64,000 bases of DNA from an uncultured Bacteroidales bacterium. GTDB lineage: Bacteria; Bacteroidota; Bacteroidia; Bacteroidales; Muribaculaceae. Of this stretch, positions 51,138 through 60,857 are shown piece after piece. Below the pieces are notes generated by a model. The model worked only from the letters and a program-made list of their open reading frames with translations, searched no databases and was not told the DNA's origin. Location of the stretch: assembly GCA_958418815.1 (NCBI GenBank), contig CATZGB010000003.1, positions 43,142-107,141 of the forward strand, read 5' to 3'. Made by a program: the position numbers and the translations under genes. Numbering within the stretch: position 1 is the first letter of the stretch; the number at the start of each line of letters is the position of its first letter.

Positions 51138-53327
51138 ATGTCTTTGTTAAGATTCAAAGCGGTTCAGGAGGCTTCCGACCGCAAGGCCGTTGCTGTGGAA
51201 ACCCCAGCGGAACGTCCAGAAAAATTCTATGGCGAAGCGGTTTTCAATCGCCAGAAGATGTTTGAGTACCTTCCTAAGGCAACTTACGACCAGCTCGTCG
51301 ACGCCATCGACAACAAGCAACCCATTTCACGGCAGCTCGCCGACAGTGTGGCTGCCGGAATGAAGCAATGGGCAATCGAGAACGGAGCCCGCCATTACAC
51401 CCACTGGTTCCACCCCCTCACAGGCGGCACAGCCGAGAAACATGACTCTTTCATCGAGCATGACGGCAAAGGCGGCGTGGTTGAAGAATTCACAGGCAAA
51501 CTCCTTGTGCAGCAGGAGCCTGACGCGTCAAGCTTCCCCAACGGAGGCATCCGAAACACGTTCGAGGCCCGCGGCTATTCCGCCTGGGATATCTCATCAC
51601 CCGTTTTCATCCTCAACAAGACCCTCTGCATACCCACGATTTTCATCTCCTACACCGGAGAGTCGCTCGACTTCAAGACCCCTTTGTTGCGCGCTCTCAA
51701 CGCCGTCGACAAAGCCGCCGCGGATGTCGCCCGCTATTTCGACAAGGATGTAAGACATGTCGTCAGCTACCTCGGCTGGGAACAGGAGTATTTCCTTGTG
51801 GATGAAGCGCTCTATGCCGCCCGTCCCGACCTGGTGATGACCGGACGCACCCTCATGGGCCATGAAAGCGCCAAGAACCAGCAGCTTGAGGACCATTATT
51901 TCGGAGCGATACCCTCGCGTGTGGAAGCTTTCATGCTCGACCTTGAGAATGAATGCCACCGCCTCGGCATCCCGGCCCACACCCGCCACAACGAGGTAGC
52001 GCCAAACCAGTTTGAGCTTGCGCCCATATTCGAGGAAACAAACCTCGCCAATGACCATAACCTTTTGCTAATGGGGCTCATGAGCGAGGTGGCGAAGCGC
52101 CACAACTTCCGCGTGTTGCTCCACGAGAAACCGTTCAGCGGCATCAATGGCTCAGGAAAGCACAACAACTGGAGCCTCGGCACCGACACGGGCACACTGC
52201 TGTTCGCACCCGGCAAGACCCCAAGGGAGAACCTGCGCTTCATCACCTTTGTGGCCAATGTCATGGCAGCCGTCCACAAACACAACGCCCTGCTGAAAGC
52301 CTCCATCTCCTCCGCCACCAATGCCCACCGCCTTGGCGCGAATGAGGCGCCTCCTGCCATCATCTCCATATTCACAGGTTCGCAGATTGCCGACATCTTT
52401 GACCGTCTCGAAAAAAGCACAGAGGACGAGCTGATCGAACTGGCAGGCAAGGAAGGCATCACTGTCGGAGTCTCCCAGATTCCTGAAATCCTGCTTGACA
52501 ACACCGACCGCAACCGCACATCGCCGTTCGCCTTCACCGGAAACCGTTTTGAGTTCCGCGCCGTGGGCTCGTCGGCCAACTGCGCCTCGGCCATGATTGC
52601 CCTCAACGCCGCCGTGGCAGAGCAGCTCGCCGAATTCAAGCAGCGTGTCGACCGTCGCGTGGAGCGTGAGGAGTCGCTCTACCATGCCATCCTCGAAGAG
52701 GCCAAAGCCCTCATCATCAAATCCAAAGCCATCCACTTCGACGGCAACGGATATTCAGACGAATGGAAAGAGGAGGCACAGGAGCGCGGACTTGACTGCG
52801 AAACCTCCGTTCCCAAAATCTTCGACGCCTACCTCACTCCGGCATCCGTCGAGATGTTCAACAAGACCGGTGTGTTCAACGACCTGGAGCTCCGCGCCCG
52901 CAATGAGGTGAAATGGGAGACATACACCAAGAAAATCCAGATTGAGGCCCGTGTGCTTGGCGACCTCGCCCTCAACCATATCGTGCCTGTCGCCACCCGC
53001 TACCAGTCCATCCTGGTGGAGAATGTGGCCAAGCTCCACACCATCTTCCCGGCGGAAAAGGCCGAGGAGCTGACCGCTTGCGACAAATCAGCCATCGAGA
53101 AGCTGTCGAAACACATAGCCGAAATCCGCAAGGATGTCCAGGAGATGGTCAACGCCCGCAAGGATGCCAACCGCATCGAGAGCGAGCGAGAGAAGGCAAT
53201 CGCCTACCATGACAATGTCGTCCCGAAGATGGAAGCAATCCGCTACCATATCGACAAACTTGAGTTGATGGTCGACAACGAGATGTGGCCTCTTCCGAAA
53301 TACCGCGAGATGCTGTTTATCCGATAA
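51138..53327 (+). CDS. glnN: Glutamine synthetase type III
   Basis: A 729-residue GSIII enzyme, longer than type I and common in Bacteroidales. It makes glutamine from glutamate, ammonia and ATP. Family marks include GGTAEKHDSF, the Glu-rich active site (YLGWEQEYFLVDEALY), NEVAPNQFELAPIF and the KPFSGINGSGKHNNWSLGTD segment. A GC-rich hairpin ending the dapL region (about 51069-51098) lies upstream, and a strong hairpin follows at 53344. Probably transcribed alone. Confidence 0.97.
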   Translation: MSLLRFKAVQEASDRKAVAVETPAERPEKFYGEAVFNRQKMFEYLPKATYDQLVDAIDNKQPISRQLADSVAAGMKQWAIENGARHYTHWFHPLTGGTAEKHDSFIEHDGKGGVVEEFTGKLLVQQEPDASSFPNGGIRNTFEARGYSAWDISSPVFILNKTLCIPTIFISYTGESLDFKTPLLRALNAVDKAAADVARYFDKDVRHVVSYLGWEQEYFLVDEALYAARPDLVMTGRTLMGHESAKNQQLEDHYFGAIPSRVEAFMLDLENECHRLGIPAHTRHNEVAPNQFELAPIFEETNLANDHNLLLMGLMSEVAKRHNFRVLLHEKPFSGINGSGKHNNWSLGTDTGTLLFAPGKTPRENLRFITFVANVMAAVHKHNALLKASISSATNAHRLGANEAPPAIISIFTGSQIADIFDRLEKSTEDELIELAGKEGITVGVSQIPEILLDNTDRNRTSPFAFTGNRFEFRAVGSSANCASAMIALNAAVAEQLAEFKQRVDRRVEREESLYHAILEEAKALIIKSKAIHFDGNGYSDEWKEEAQERGLDCETSVPKIFDAYLTPASVEMFNKTGVFNDLELRARNEVKWETYTKKIQIEARVLGDLALNHIVPVATRYQSILVENVAKLHTIFPAEKAEELTACDKSAIEKLSKHIAEIRKDVQEMVNARKDANRIESEREKAIAYHDNVVPKMEAIRYHIDKLELMVDNEMWPLPKYREMLFIR

Positions 53328-53343
53328 TAACATCAAATCCTTC

Positions 53344-53394
53344 CGGAAAGGGGGACACGCCATAAGCTGTAGGCAATAGCGTGCCCCCTTTCCG
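53344..53394 (+). terminator. GC-rich hairpin after glnN
   Basis: CGGAAAGGGGG(A)CACGC pairs with GCGTGCCCCCTTTCCG over about 16 bp with one bulge. The tail is not T-rich, so termination may be partial. Confidence 0.65.
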
Positions 53395-53447
53395 AATCAC
53401 CAGTCATTACCTGCCGGTTACAACAACAGGCCAAGTCTGAATCTTAG

Positions 53448-55340
53448 ATGGAACAACTCAAGCACGAGTGTGGCGTGGCTATGATACGCCTGCGCAAGCC
53501 ACTGGAATATTACAGGGAAAAATATGGCACCTACGCATGGGCGCTCAACAAGCTCTATCTGTTGATGGAGAAGCAGCACAACCGAGGCCAGGAGGGCGCT
53601 GGAATGGGTGTGGTAAAGCTCCACTCCATACCTGGTCACGAATATGTCTTCCGTGAACGAGCGCTTGGCTCCAACGCCATCACCGAGATTTTCGCCTCGG
53701 TAATGCCCCAGTTTGACCGAGACGGCATAGACTCCATGCCTGCCTGCGAGGTGGAAGCACTCACCCCCTTTGTCGGAGAGATATACATGGGTCATCTCAG
53801 GTATTCCACGACAGGGAAAAGCGGCATATCATATGTGCATCCTTTCCTCAGGCGCAACAACTGGAAGTCGAGGAACCTCATGATGTGTGGCAACTTCAAC
53901 ATGACCAATGTCGACGAGATTTTCAAGTCGATTGTAAAGAAAGGCCAGCATCCGCGCATATACTCCGACACCATCGTGCTCCTCGAACAGCTCGGATACG
54001 CGCTTGACCGCGAGAACCACCGCATATACCGCGAACTGCGTGACACCCTTGAAGACCCGCAACTCGGAATCGCGATAGAAGACAACATAAACATAAAGGA
54101 GGTTCTGAAAAACGCCTCTCCTGCCTGGGACGGCGGATATGTCATCTGCGGCGCCACAGGTTCGGGCGACATGTTTGCCCTTCGAGACAGCCACGGCATA
54201 CGCCCGGCATTCTATTACATCGACGACGAAGTGGTTGTGCTCGCCTCCGAGAGACCTGTCATCCAGACGGTAATGAATGTCAGACGCACAGAGGTCAACG
54301 AACTCACCCCCGGCTCGGCCCTCATCGTCTCCAAAGCCGGAGAAATTGAGATCGCAGACATACTCGGCGAGGGGAAAAACGAAAGATGCTCGTTTGAGCG
54401 CATTTATTTCTCTCGCGGAAGCGACGCTGACATATACCGGGAACGCAAGGAACTTGGCCGCGCCGTGGTGCCGGAAGTAATGAAGGCCATACGCGGCGAC
54501 TTGCCGAACTCGGTGTTCTCATTCATCCCGAACACCGCCGAGGTCGCTTTCATCGGAATGGTTGAAGGGCTGGAGAACCAGCTTGACAAGACCAAAGCCT
54601 ACCGTATCGCCGAACTGCAGCAACGCGGAGCGTTGACTCCTGAGACCATAAAGCAGGTGATGGACTCCAAACTAAGGGTCGAGAAGGTAGCCATCAAGGA
54701 TATCAAGCTGCGGACATTCATCGCGGAGGGTACTTCGCGGAATGACCTGGCGGCCCATGTCTATGATGTCACCTACGGCTGTGTGGTCAACGACATCGAC
54801 AACCTGGTGGTGATAGACGACTCTATTGTCCGCGGCACCACCCTCAAGCAATCAATCATCGCAATGCTCGATCGTCTCCATCCGCGCAAGATTGTGATTG
54901 TGTCATCTTCCCCTCAGGTCCGTTACCCCGACTATTACGGTATCGACATGTCACGTATGGGGGAATTCGCTGCTTTCAGGGCGGCTGTTGAGCTGCTGAA
55001 GGAAAGAGGAATGGAGCATGTCCTTCAGGAGACCTACGAGAAATGCAAGCAACAGGCATCCCTGCCTGCAGCCAGCCAGGTCAACTGCGTCAAGGCGATA
55101 TACGCTCCATTCTCTGACGCGGAGATTTCAGGAATGATGGCCAGGATGCTTACCCCGGAAGGGACAAAAGCAGAGGTTGAGATTGTCTATCAGACGTTGG
55201 CCGGACTTCACAGCGCTGTGAAGAGTTGTCCGGGCGACTGGTATTTCTCGGGTGACTATCCCACCCCGGGGGGTGTGCGCCTGGTCAATCTCGCCTACAT
55301 TAATTATTATGAAGGGAATGCGGCCAAACGTGCCGAATAA
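53448..55340 (+). CDS. purF: Amidophosphoribosyltransferase (long form)
   Basis: A 630-residue Ntn-hydrolase/phosphoribosyltransferase fusion. The catalytic Cys is Cys8 in HECGVAM, after a 7-residue propeptide to be cut. The glutaminase domain runs to about 260 (MGHLRYSTTGKSG, MMCGNFNMTN) and the PRPP site is VVIDDSIVRGTTL near 460. It is about 150 residues longer than standard PurF; Bacteroidales carry this long form, often besides a shorter one. It catalyses the first step of purine synthesis, if it is the active paralogue. Confidence 0.88.
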   Translation: MEQLKHECGVAMIRLRKPLEYYREKYGTYAWALNKLYLLMEKQHNRGQEGAGMGVVKLHSIPGHEYVFRERALGSNAITEIFASVMPQFDRDGIDSMPACEVEALTPFVGEIYMGHLRYSTTGKSGISYVHPFLRRNNWKSRNLMMCGNFNMTNVDEIFKSIVKKGQHPRIYSDTIVLLEQLGYALDRENHRIYRELRDTLEDPQLGIAIEDNINIKEVLKNASPAWDGGYVICGATGSGDMFALRDSHGIRPAFYYIDDEVVVLASERPVIQTVMNVRRTEVNELTPGSALIVSKAGEIEIADILGEGKNERCSFERIYFSRGSDADIYRERKELGRAVVPEVMKAIRGDLPNSVFSFIPNTAEVAFIGMVEGLENQLDKTKAYRIAELQQRGALTPETIKQVMDSKLRVEKVAIKDIKLRTFIAEGTSRNDLAAHVYDVTYGCVVNDIDNLVVIDDSIVRGTTLKQSIIAMLDRLHPRKIVIVSSSPQVRYPDYYGIDMSRMGEFAAFRAAVELLKERGMEHVLQETYEKCKQQASLPAASQVNCVKAIYAPFSDAEISGMMARMLTPEGTKAEVEIVYQTLAGLHSAVKSCPGDWYFSGDYPTPGGVRLVNLAYINYYEGNAAKRAE

Positions 55341-55412
55341 GCTTCCTGGGAATAATATCTTTGACAAATCGGCGTTAAATAATAGATGGAACTAAACTCC
55401 TGACGCTTATCC

Positions 55413-56477
55413 ATGACGTTGCCGAAAAAGAAATCCACCTCACGCCCAAGCTGCCGGGCCATAATGATTTGCGGACTGACTGCGCTCACTGCTGCGCTGA
55501 TGCCCGCCGTCATGACGGCCCAGGACGGCTCCACGGCCTACAATTACCTCAATGTCACCTCCTCGGCCCGGATCTATGGCCTGGGAGGAGTCAACATATC
55601 GACAGTAGAGGATGAGCTGAGCACTGCTGACCAGAATCCGGGGTTGCTGGGATTCGAGATGGACAACCAGGTGATGGTGGACTATATGCGTTACCTGGGC
55701 AACTCCAATTTCGCGGGAGTGAAGTATGCCCGCGCCGTTGGCGAGCGAGGAGCCTGGAGTGCCGGAATCAGATATTTCGGTTATGGAGAGATGAAGGCGG
55801 CCGACGCGACCGGTGTCATAACCGGCACCTTCTCCCCGAAAGACCTTAATTTCTCAGGGACTTTCTCATATGACATCACGTCGCGTCTCAGAGGAGGCAT
55901 CTCCATGAAACTGTTGTACAGCAGTTATGAGGAATATTCGGCATTCGCCGTGGCGACTGACCTGGGTATAAACTATTTCGACCCCGACACAGACTGGTCT
56001 TTCTCGGCAGTGGTGGCCAATCTTGGCGGCCAGCTTAAGAAGTTCAACGAGAATTACGACCGGTTGCCGGTGGATGTGCGTCTTGGCGCGACAAAAGGAT
56101 TCACAGGAGTACCTGTCAGAGTCTCGGTCACACTGTGGAACCTTACAAAATGGAAGCTCCCCTATTATGACAGCGGCGACGGCACCTCCTCCGAACCATT
56201 CGAAAAGAAGGAGTCGTTTGGATCCAACCTTTTCAGGCATATGGTGTTCGGAGTTGATTTCGTGCCATCCGACCGTTTTTTTGTCGCTCTCGGCTACAAC
56301 TACAAGACCCGTACCGACATGAGCACTTACAAGCGTTCGTTCCTGAGCGGATTCTCTATCGCAGCAGGAATGAATGTGAGCCGCTTCAATTTCTCACTGG
56401 CCTTTGGCCAACCCCATTCCGGAGCCACGACTATGATGTTCAACCTCAACATGAACCTCCAGGATCTTGTCAGGTGA
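55413..56477 (+). CDS. porQ: Type IX secretion system protein PorQ
   Basis: A 354-residue outer-membrane barrel with a signal peptide (about 1-32) and the PorQ signature: AYNYLNVTSSARIYGLGG, ADQNPGLLGFEMDNQVMVDY, and IRYFGYGEM. The porQ-cmk order is conserved in Bacteroidetes. PorQ belongs to the attachment complex that anchors type IX cargo to the surface; the presence of the chimeric protein's sorting-type tail at 31326 agrees with an active system in this genome. Confidence 0.88.
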   Translation: MTLPKKKSTSRPSCRAIMICGLTALTAALMPAVMTAQDGSTAYNYLNVTSSARIYGLGGVNISTVEDELSTADQNPGLLGFEMDNQVMVDYMRYLGNSNFAGVKYARAVGERGAWSAGIRYFGYGEMKAADATGVITGTFSPKDLNFSGTFSYDITSRLRGGISMKLLYSSYEEYSAFAVATDLGINYFDPDTDWSFSAVVANLGGQLKKFNENYDRLPVDVRLGATKGFTGVPVRVSVTLWNLTKWKLPYYDSGDGTSSEPFEKKESFGSNLFRHMVFGVDFVPSDRFFVALGYNYKTRTDMSTYKRSFLSGFSIAAGMNVSRFNFSLAFGQPHSGATTMMFNLNMNLQDLVR

Positions 56478-56514
56478 GAACGACAGCTCGGGAATATGAC
56501 AATCTTCAATTGAT

Positions 56515-57228
56515 ATGAATTCAGACAACAAGATAATAATCGCGATAGACGGATTCTCTTCGACGGGCAAAAGCACCATTGCCAAAGCCCTGGCGCAAGA
56601 AATCGGTTACAGGTATGTCGACACTGGCGCGATGTACCGCGCCGTTACTCTCTACGCGATGAACCACGGGCTGGCAGGAAATGAGGGCGACCTCGATGCC
56701 AAGGGCCTTGTGGCAGCGATTCCCGAAATCCATATTGGTTTCAGGATAATGCCTGACGGCACACAGCACACGTTGCTCAACAACGAGGATGTAGAGGAGC
56801 GTATCCGCAGGATGGATGTGTCCTCAAAGGTCTCATATGTGGCGGCCATACCAGAGATACGCCGTGCCCTTGTGAAGATGCAGCAGGGATATGGTGCTGA
56901 GAAAGGTATTGTCATGGACGGACGCGACATAGGCACGACCGTCTTCCCTGACGCCGAACTGAAAATTTTCATGACCGCTTCGGCCGAGACCCGCGCCCAG
57001 CGACGTCTCCAAGAACTGATAGAGAAAGGTCACGCGACTTCATTCGAAGAGGTACTTGCCAATGTGGCGCACCGCGACCATATCGACCAGACTCGCGAGG
57101 AGAGCCCGCTCCGACGGGCCGAGGACGCGATTGATCTCGACAACTCACATATGACGCGCGACGAGCAGAATGCATGGCTGCTGGCACGCTATCGCGAGGC
57201 TGTCGCCCGCGTCAGCACGTCAAACTGA
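56515..57228 (+). CDS. cmk: Cytidylate kinase
   Basis: A 237-residue kinase that phosphorylates CMP and dCMP. Walker A GFSSTGKST is at residues 12-20, followed by YVDTGAMYRAVTLYA; GRDIGTTVFPDAELKIF and RRLQEL (lid) follow. It sits between porQ (37-bp gap) and ispH (11-bp gap), so the group is likely one operon. Confidence 0.96.
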   Translation: MNSDNKIIIAIDGFSSTGKSTIAKALAQEIGYRYVDTGAMYRAVTLYAMNHGLAGNEGDLDAKGLVAAIPEIHIGFRIMPDGTQHTLLNNEDVEERIRRMDVSSKVSYVAAIPEIRRALVKMQQGYGAEKGIVMDGRDIGTTVFPDAELKIFMTASAETRAQRRLQELIEKGHATSFEEVLANVAHRDHIDQTREESPLRRAEDAIDLDNSHMTRDEQNAWLLARYREAVARVSTSN

Positions 57229-57238
57229 ACTGTCGCCT

Positions 57239-58138
57239 ATGGCAAGAATCGAGATTGACCCAGGCTCGGGATTCTGTTTCGGAGTCACAACCGCCATCCA
57301 GAAAGCCGAGGAGGAAATCGACCGCTCAGGCACACTTTATTGCCTGGGCGACATTGTCCACAACAGTGACGAGGTGGGGCGGCTCGAGCGTAAGGGACTG
57401 AAAATCATCGAACACCCTGACATGGCCACCCTCCATGATGTGAAGCTGCTTCTGAGGGCACACGGCGAACCGCCATCCACATACGAGATGGCCCGGCGAA
57501 ACAATATCGAGATAATCGACGCGACATGCCCGGTAGTCTTGCGGCTCCAGCGCCGCATCAAGGCTTCATATGATGTGGCTCCCGCCGACCGGCCCCAGAT
57601 TGTGATTTACGGGAAAAACGGCCATGCCGAGGTCAACGGCCTTGTCGGCCAGACATCCGGAGAGGCCATTGTGGTCGAGGGGCCTGACGACCTTGACAAG
57701 ATAGATTCATCACGCCCGGTGGTGCTGTATTCCCAGACCACGAAATCCGTGGCCGGATTCAGGGAAATTGCCGCGAAGATCCGCGACAGGCTCAATCCTG
57801 ATGTCAGCTTCGAGAGCTTCGACACCATCTGCCGGCGCGTCTCCAACCGGGTGGAGCAACTGCAGGTGTTCGCCCGTTCGCATGACGTGATTGTCTTTGT
57901 CGCCGGAGAGAAAAGTTCCAACGGGAAAGTATTATATGGTAACTGCCTGGAGGTCAATCCCGCCACCCATTTGATTTCCAACCCACGGGAAATCGACCCG
58001 GGATGGTTCCCGGCTGACTGCGGAGAAGTCTCTGTCGGCATATGCGGGGCAACTTCCACTCCCCTATGGCTTATGGAAGAGGCCCGGCAACGCCTTGAGA
58101 TGTTGCTGGATGGCAATAATAAACCCGATGCCGGATGA
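57239..58138 (+). CDS. ispH: 4-hydroxy-3-methylbut-2-enyl diphosphate reductase
   Basis: A 299-residue [4Fe-4S] enzyme that makes IPP and DMAPP in the last step of the MEP pathway. Cluster cysteines: Cys13 (GSGFCFGV), about Cys98 (DATCPVV) and about Cys197 (DTICRR). Start MARIEIDPGSG chosen; the longer frame (57170) only overlaps cmk. The stop overlaps the next gene by 4 bp (ATGA). Confidence 0.96.
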   Translation: MARIEIDPGSGFCFGVTTAIQKAEEEIDRSGTLYCLGDIVHNSDEVGRLERKGLKIIEHPDMATLHDVKLLLRAHGEPPSTYEMARRNNIEIIDATCPVVLRLQRRIKASYDVAPADRPQIVIYGKNGHAEVNGLVGQTSGEAIVVEGPDDLDKIDSSRPVVLYSQTTKSVAGFREIAAKIRDRLNPDVSFESFDTICRRVSNRVEQLQVFARSHDVIVFVAGEKSSNGKVLYGNCLEVNPATHLISNPREIDPGWFPADCGEVSVGICGATSTPLWLMEEARQRLEMLLDGNNKPDAG

Positions 58139-58644
58139 AGTCATTTGTCGCCATTGATGTGGAGACGGCCAACAACCAGCCATCATCCATATGCGCCATC
58201 GGCGCGGTGAAAGTGGTTGATGGAATCATCGTCGACAGTTTTTATGAGTTGGTCAAGCCTGAGCCGGAATACTATTTCAGGTATTTCACCGAGCAGATTC
58301 ACGGCATAGGATATGATGACACGGCAGACTGTGACACATTCGACCGTGTCTGGCGCCGTCTGGCGAGGATGGCCGGCGATTTGCCTTTTGTCGCCCACAA
58401 CAAATCGTTTGACGAGAGATGCCTGCGGGCGGCCCACAAAACATACTGCATGGATTTCCCCGACAGGCCGTTTTTCTGCACAGTGGTGAAAGCGCGCCGC
58501 ACCATCCCTCGGACAGTTTGTCCCAGTTTCTCTCTGCCCAACATCTGTGAGTTCTTCGGCATACCGTTCAGCAACCATCACAACGCGCTGGCAGACGCGG
58601 AGGCATGCGCCAAAGTCGCCATGGTGCTGTTTGCCGACGACTGA
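58135..58644 (+). CDS. DnaQ-like 3'-5' exonuclease (DEDDh family)
   Basis: A 169-residue exonuclease. Asp8 and Glu10 are in FVAIDVETAN, the second acidic region is AHNKSFDERCL, and the final His/Asp motif is HNALADAEACAKVA. The domain is close to DNA polymerase III epsilon but stands alone. Translation is coupled to ispH through a 4-bp overlap. Exact substrate (DNA or RNA trimming) unknown. Confidence 0.85.
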   Translation: MKSFVAIDVETANNQPSSICAIGAVKVVDGIIVDSFYELVKPEPEYYFRYFTEQIHGIGYDDTADCDTFDRVWRRLARMAGDLPFVAHNKSFDERCLRAAHKTYCMDFPDRPFFCTVVKARRTIPRTVCPSFSLPNICEFFGIPFSNHHNALADAEACAKVAMVLFADD

Positions 58645-58728
58645 TTTCTCTCCACCATTTTGGCCGATTTGATCCAGCTGACATGCCGGAGCGTATCCGG
58701 TCCATTTAACCTACGATCAAGCAATGAT

Positions 58729-59055
58729 ATGAAATTTACCCATACCGCCATATCTCTGTTGATATTTTCATCACTTTTGTCTTGCGGCAGTTCTGACAAA
58801 CGCCCTGCCGGACATATTGAAGAGGAGCGGCAAGCCGCCATTGCTCAAGGACGCAAGCAGGCGCTGAGACTCGCCATATCTGAATGCCCCGACAGCCTCG
58901 AGATGGAAAAAATCCTCATCGACGTGAGGGTCACGGAGAGCACCCTTCGCCGTGAAGGTGAAGAGGGGCTGGCCGACAACTATGTGGAAAGCTTTCTCGC
59001 CACTCTCGATTCGGTCAATCCCGACCTGTATGCCGACATAACCTCTCCTCTATAG
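58729..59055 (+). CDS. Small lipoprotein
   Basis: A 108-residue protein starting MKFTHTAISLLIFSSLLSCG: a signal peptide with lipobox SLLSC, lipid-modified at Cys19. The remainder is charged and helical (EEERQAAIAQGRKQALRLAI). The frame extends up to 58660 but the lipobox start is the better choice. No family recognised. Confidence 0.72.
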   Translation: MKFTHTAISLLIFSSLLSCGSSDKRPAGHIEEERQAAIAQGRKQALRLAISECPDSLEMEKILIDVRVTESTLRREGEEGLADNYVESFLATLDSVNPDLYADITSPL

Positions 59056-59171
59056 CTAAATTGCAAACAATATTGTTTTGCCTGCCATTATATATAATAT
59101 ATGTTATGATGGCAGGGAAATCTGCGTGACTCGATGTCACAGTCACCGTTCAACCAGTTTCAACTTTTTAA

Positions 59172-60551
59172 ATGGAAACACAAGAAATCAGACCACAGAC
59201 TTACCAACGAGTGTTTTATGCCGCGCGACAGGCAATCCGCAGGCATGTGTCAGGAGGCAATGTGCTGATAATATCCACTTTGCTCGCACTGGTCATCGCC
59301 AACATTCCCGCCCTCAACCAGTATTATTTCAACTTCTGGCAACAAGAGGTGAGGTTGCAGATAGGCAGTTTCAACCTCTTCTCCCATAGCGGCCACCCTA
59401 TGTCGCTGCTGTCATTCATCAATGACGCGCTGATGGCAGTCTTTTTCTTCACCATCGGCCTTGAGATCAAACGTGAGATACTTGTGGGACAACTCGCGTC
59501 ATTCCGCAACGCGTTGTTGCCGATTGTAGCCGCCATAGGCGGCATGCTGCTGCCGGTAGGCATCTTCATGCTCCTGTCAGGAGGCACCCCCTACGCCGGC
59601 GGCGCTGCCATACCGATGGCCACAGACATCGCGTTCTCGCTCGGCATACTTGCCATGCTCGGCTCGCGCGTCCCGCTGTCATTGAAGATATTCCTTACCA
59701 CCCTCGCCGTGGTCGACGACATCGGCGGCATTCTCGTCATCGCCATCGGCTATACCGCCCATGTCGAATTGTGGTATCTCATCGGCGCGGCCATTGTGCT
59801 TGGCATTCTTTGCATAGGCCAGCACATACGGATAAAAAGCAAGATTTTTTACCTCACGCTCGGAGGCGTGGTATGGTTCCTTTTCCTGAACTCAGGAGTG
59901 CATCCCACCATAGCCGGAGTGCTGGTGGCATTCTGCATCCCGGCCAAACCGGTGTTCAACCCCAAAGGGTACATCCAGACCATACGACGCGCCATCGGAA
60001 ACTTCCGCGCCGAGAACGACGAGGCCCTGACCCGCTACTCAATCCTTTCCGGACAGCAGATGGACTGGCTGAAGCAGATAGAGTCGGCGTCCGACAAAGT
60101 GATTTCCCCGCTCCAGGAACTTGAAGACTCGCTACATCCGATTGTTAACTACCTGATAGTCCCGTTGTTCGCGTTCGCCAATGCCGGGATTTATCTCCTC
60201 GACATGACCCCGGGGGCTGCCCTGGAGGGTGTCTCACTCGCCATAATCATCTCCCTCGTGCTCGGAAAGTTCCTCGGCATACTCAGTTTCTCATGGCTGG
60301 CCGTGAAATTAAGACTCGCACCCATGCCCGACCATGCCACATGGCCAATGATTTCGGGTGTGGCGCTGCTCGGTGGCATCGGATTCACCGTGTCTCTCTT
60401 CATCGCCAACCTCACATTCAACACCGCCGACGAATTGCAGTCTCACCTGCTTAACCTCTCCAAACTCGGAATCGTCATAGGCTCACTTACTGCCGGAATA
60501 CTCGGTTACCTCTCCCTGAAACTGACCACCAAACCCGCCGCCAGGCTTTAG
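59172..60551 (+). CDS. nhaA: NhaA-family Na+/H+ antiporter
   Basis: A 459-residue inner-membrane antiporter with about 12 helices. The ion-binding region has MATDIAFSLG (Asp near 154) and AVVDDIGGILVIAIGY (the Asp pair near 182), matching the Asp pair of helix V. It exports Na+ in exchange for H+ and helps pH and sodium homeostasis. A CCTGCCAT/ATGGCAGG hairpin (59081-59116) and the near-palindrome GCAAACAATATTGTTTTGC (59062-59080) lie in its leader. Confidence 0.94.
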   Translation: METQEIRPQTYQRVFYAARQAIRRHVSGGNVLIISTLLALVIANIPALNQYYFNFWQQEVRLQIGSFNLFSHSGHPMSLLSFINDALMAVFFFTIGLEIKREILVGQLASFRNALLPIVAAIGGMLLPVGIFMLLSGGTPYAGGAAIPMATDIAFSLGILAMLGSRVPLSLKIFLTTLAVVDDIGGILVIAIGYTAHVELWYLIGAAIVLGILCIGQHIRIKSKIFYLTLGGVVWFLFLNSGVHPTIAGVLVAFCIPAKPVFNPKGYIQTIRRAIGNFRAENDEALTRYSILSGQQMDWLKQIESASDKVISPLQELEDSLHPIVNYLIVPLFAFANAGIYLLDMTPGAALEGVSLAIIISLVLGKFLGILSFSWLAVKLRLAPMPDHATWPMISGVALLGGIGFTVSLFIANLTFNTADELQSHLLNLSKLGIVIGSLTAGILGYLSLKLTTKPAARL

Positions 60552-60605
60552 CCCCCCGAAAAGCTAAAAAGATATAAAACCCCTCACAAATCAACACTTT
60601 AAAAA

Positions 60606-60708
60606 GTTTGTTAACAAACTTTCACAAATGGGGGGGGGTAATTTGTTAAGTTTTATGTAATTTTGCAGTGATTTTTGGCCGACCATATCGGCCATAATCA
60701 CTGCAAAA
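60606..60708 (+). promoter_or_regulatory. upxY promoter region: palindrome, G9 tract, -7 box, start-site hairpin
   Basis: Within the 306-bp gap before upxY: the 14-bp palindrome GTTTGTTAACAAAC (60606-60619); nine G at 60630-60638; -7 box TAATTTTG (60658-60665); and an inverted repeat that begins inside the -7 box. The hairpin has a 12-bp outer stem TTTTGCAGTGAT (60661-60672 with 60697-60708) and a 7-bp inner stem TGGCCGA (60676-60682 with 60688-60694). About 150 nt of leader then precede the ATG. Confidence 0.6.
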
Positions 60709-60857
60709 TACTTTTATACCCTCCCTTACGGTGTCAAAGAATTGCAAACATCTCTTACTTGATTGATTCACAGAAGGTTACTAACATTTTCTGGAACCAA
60801 GATTATATCATACCTGCAATTCGGCCCACCACACACCTCTCACAACACATAGGAAAA

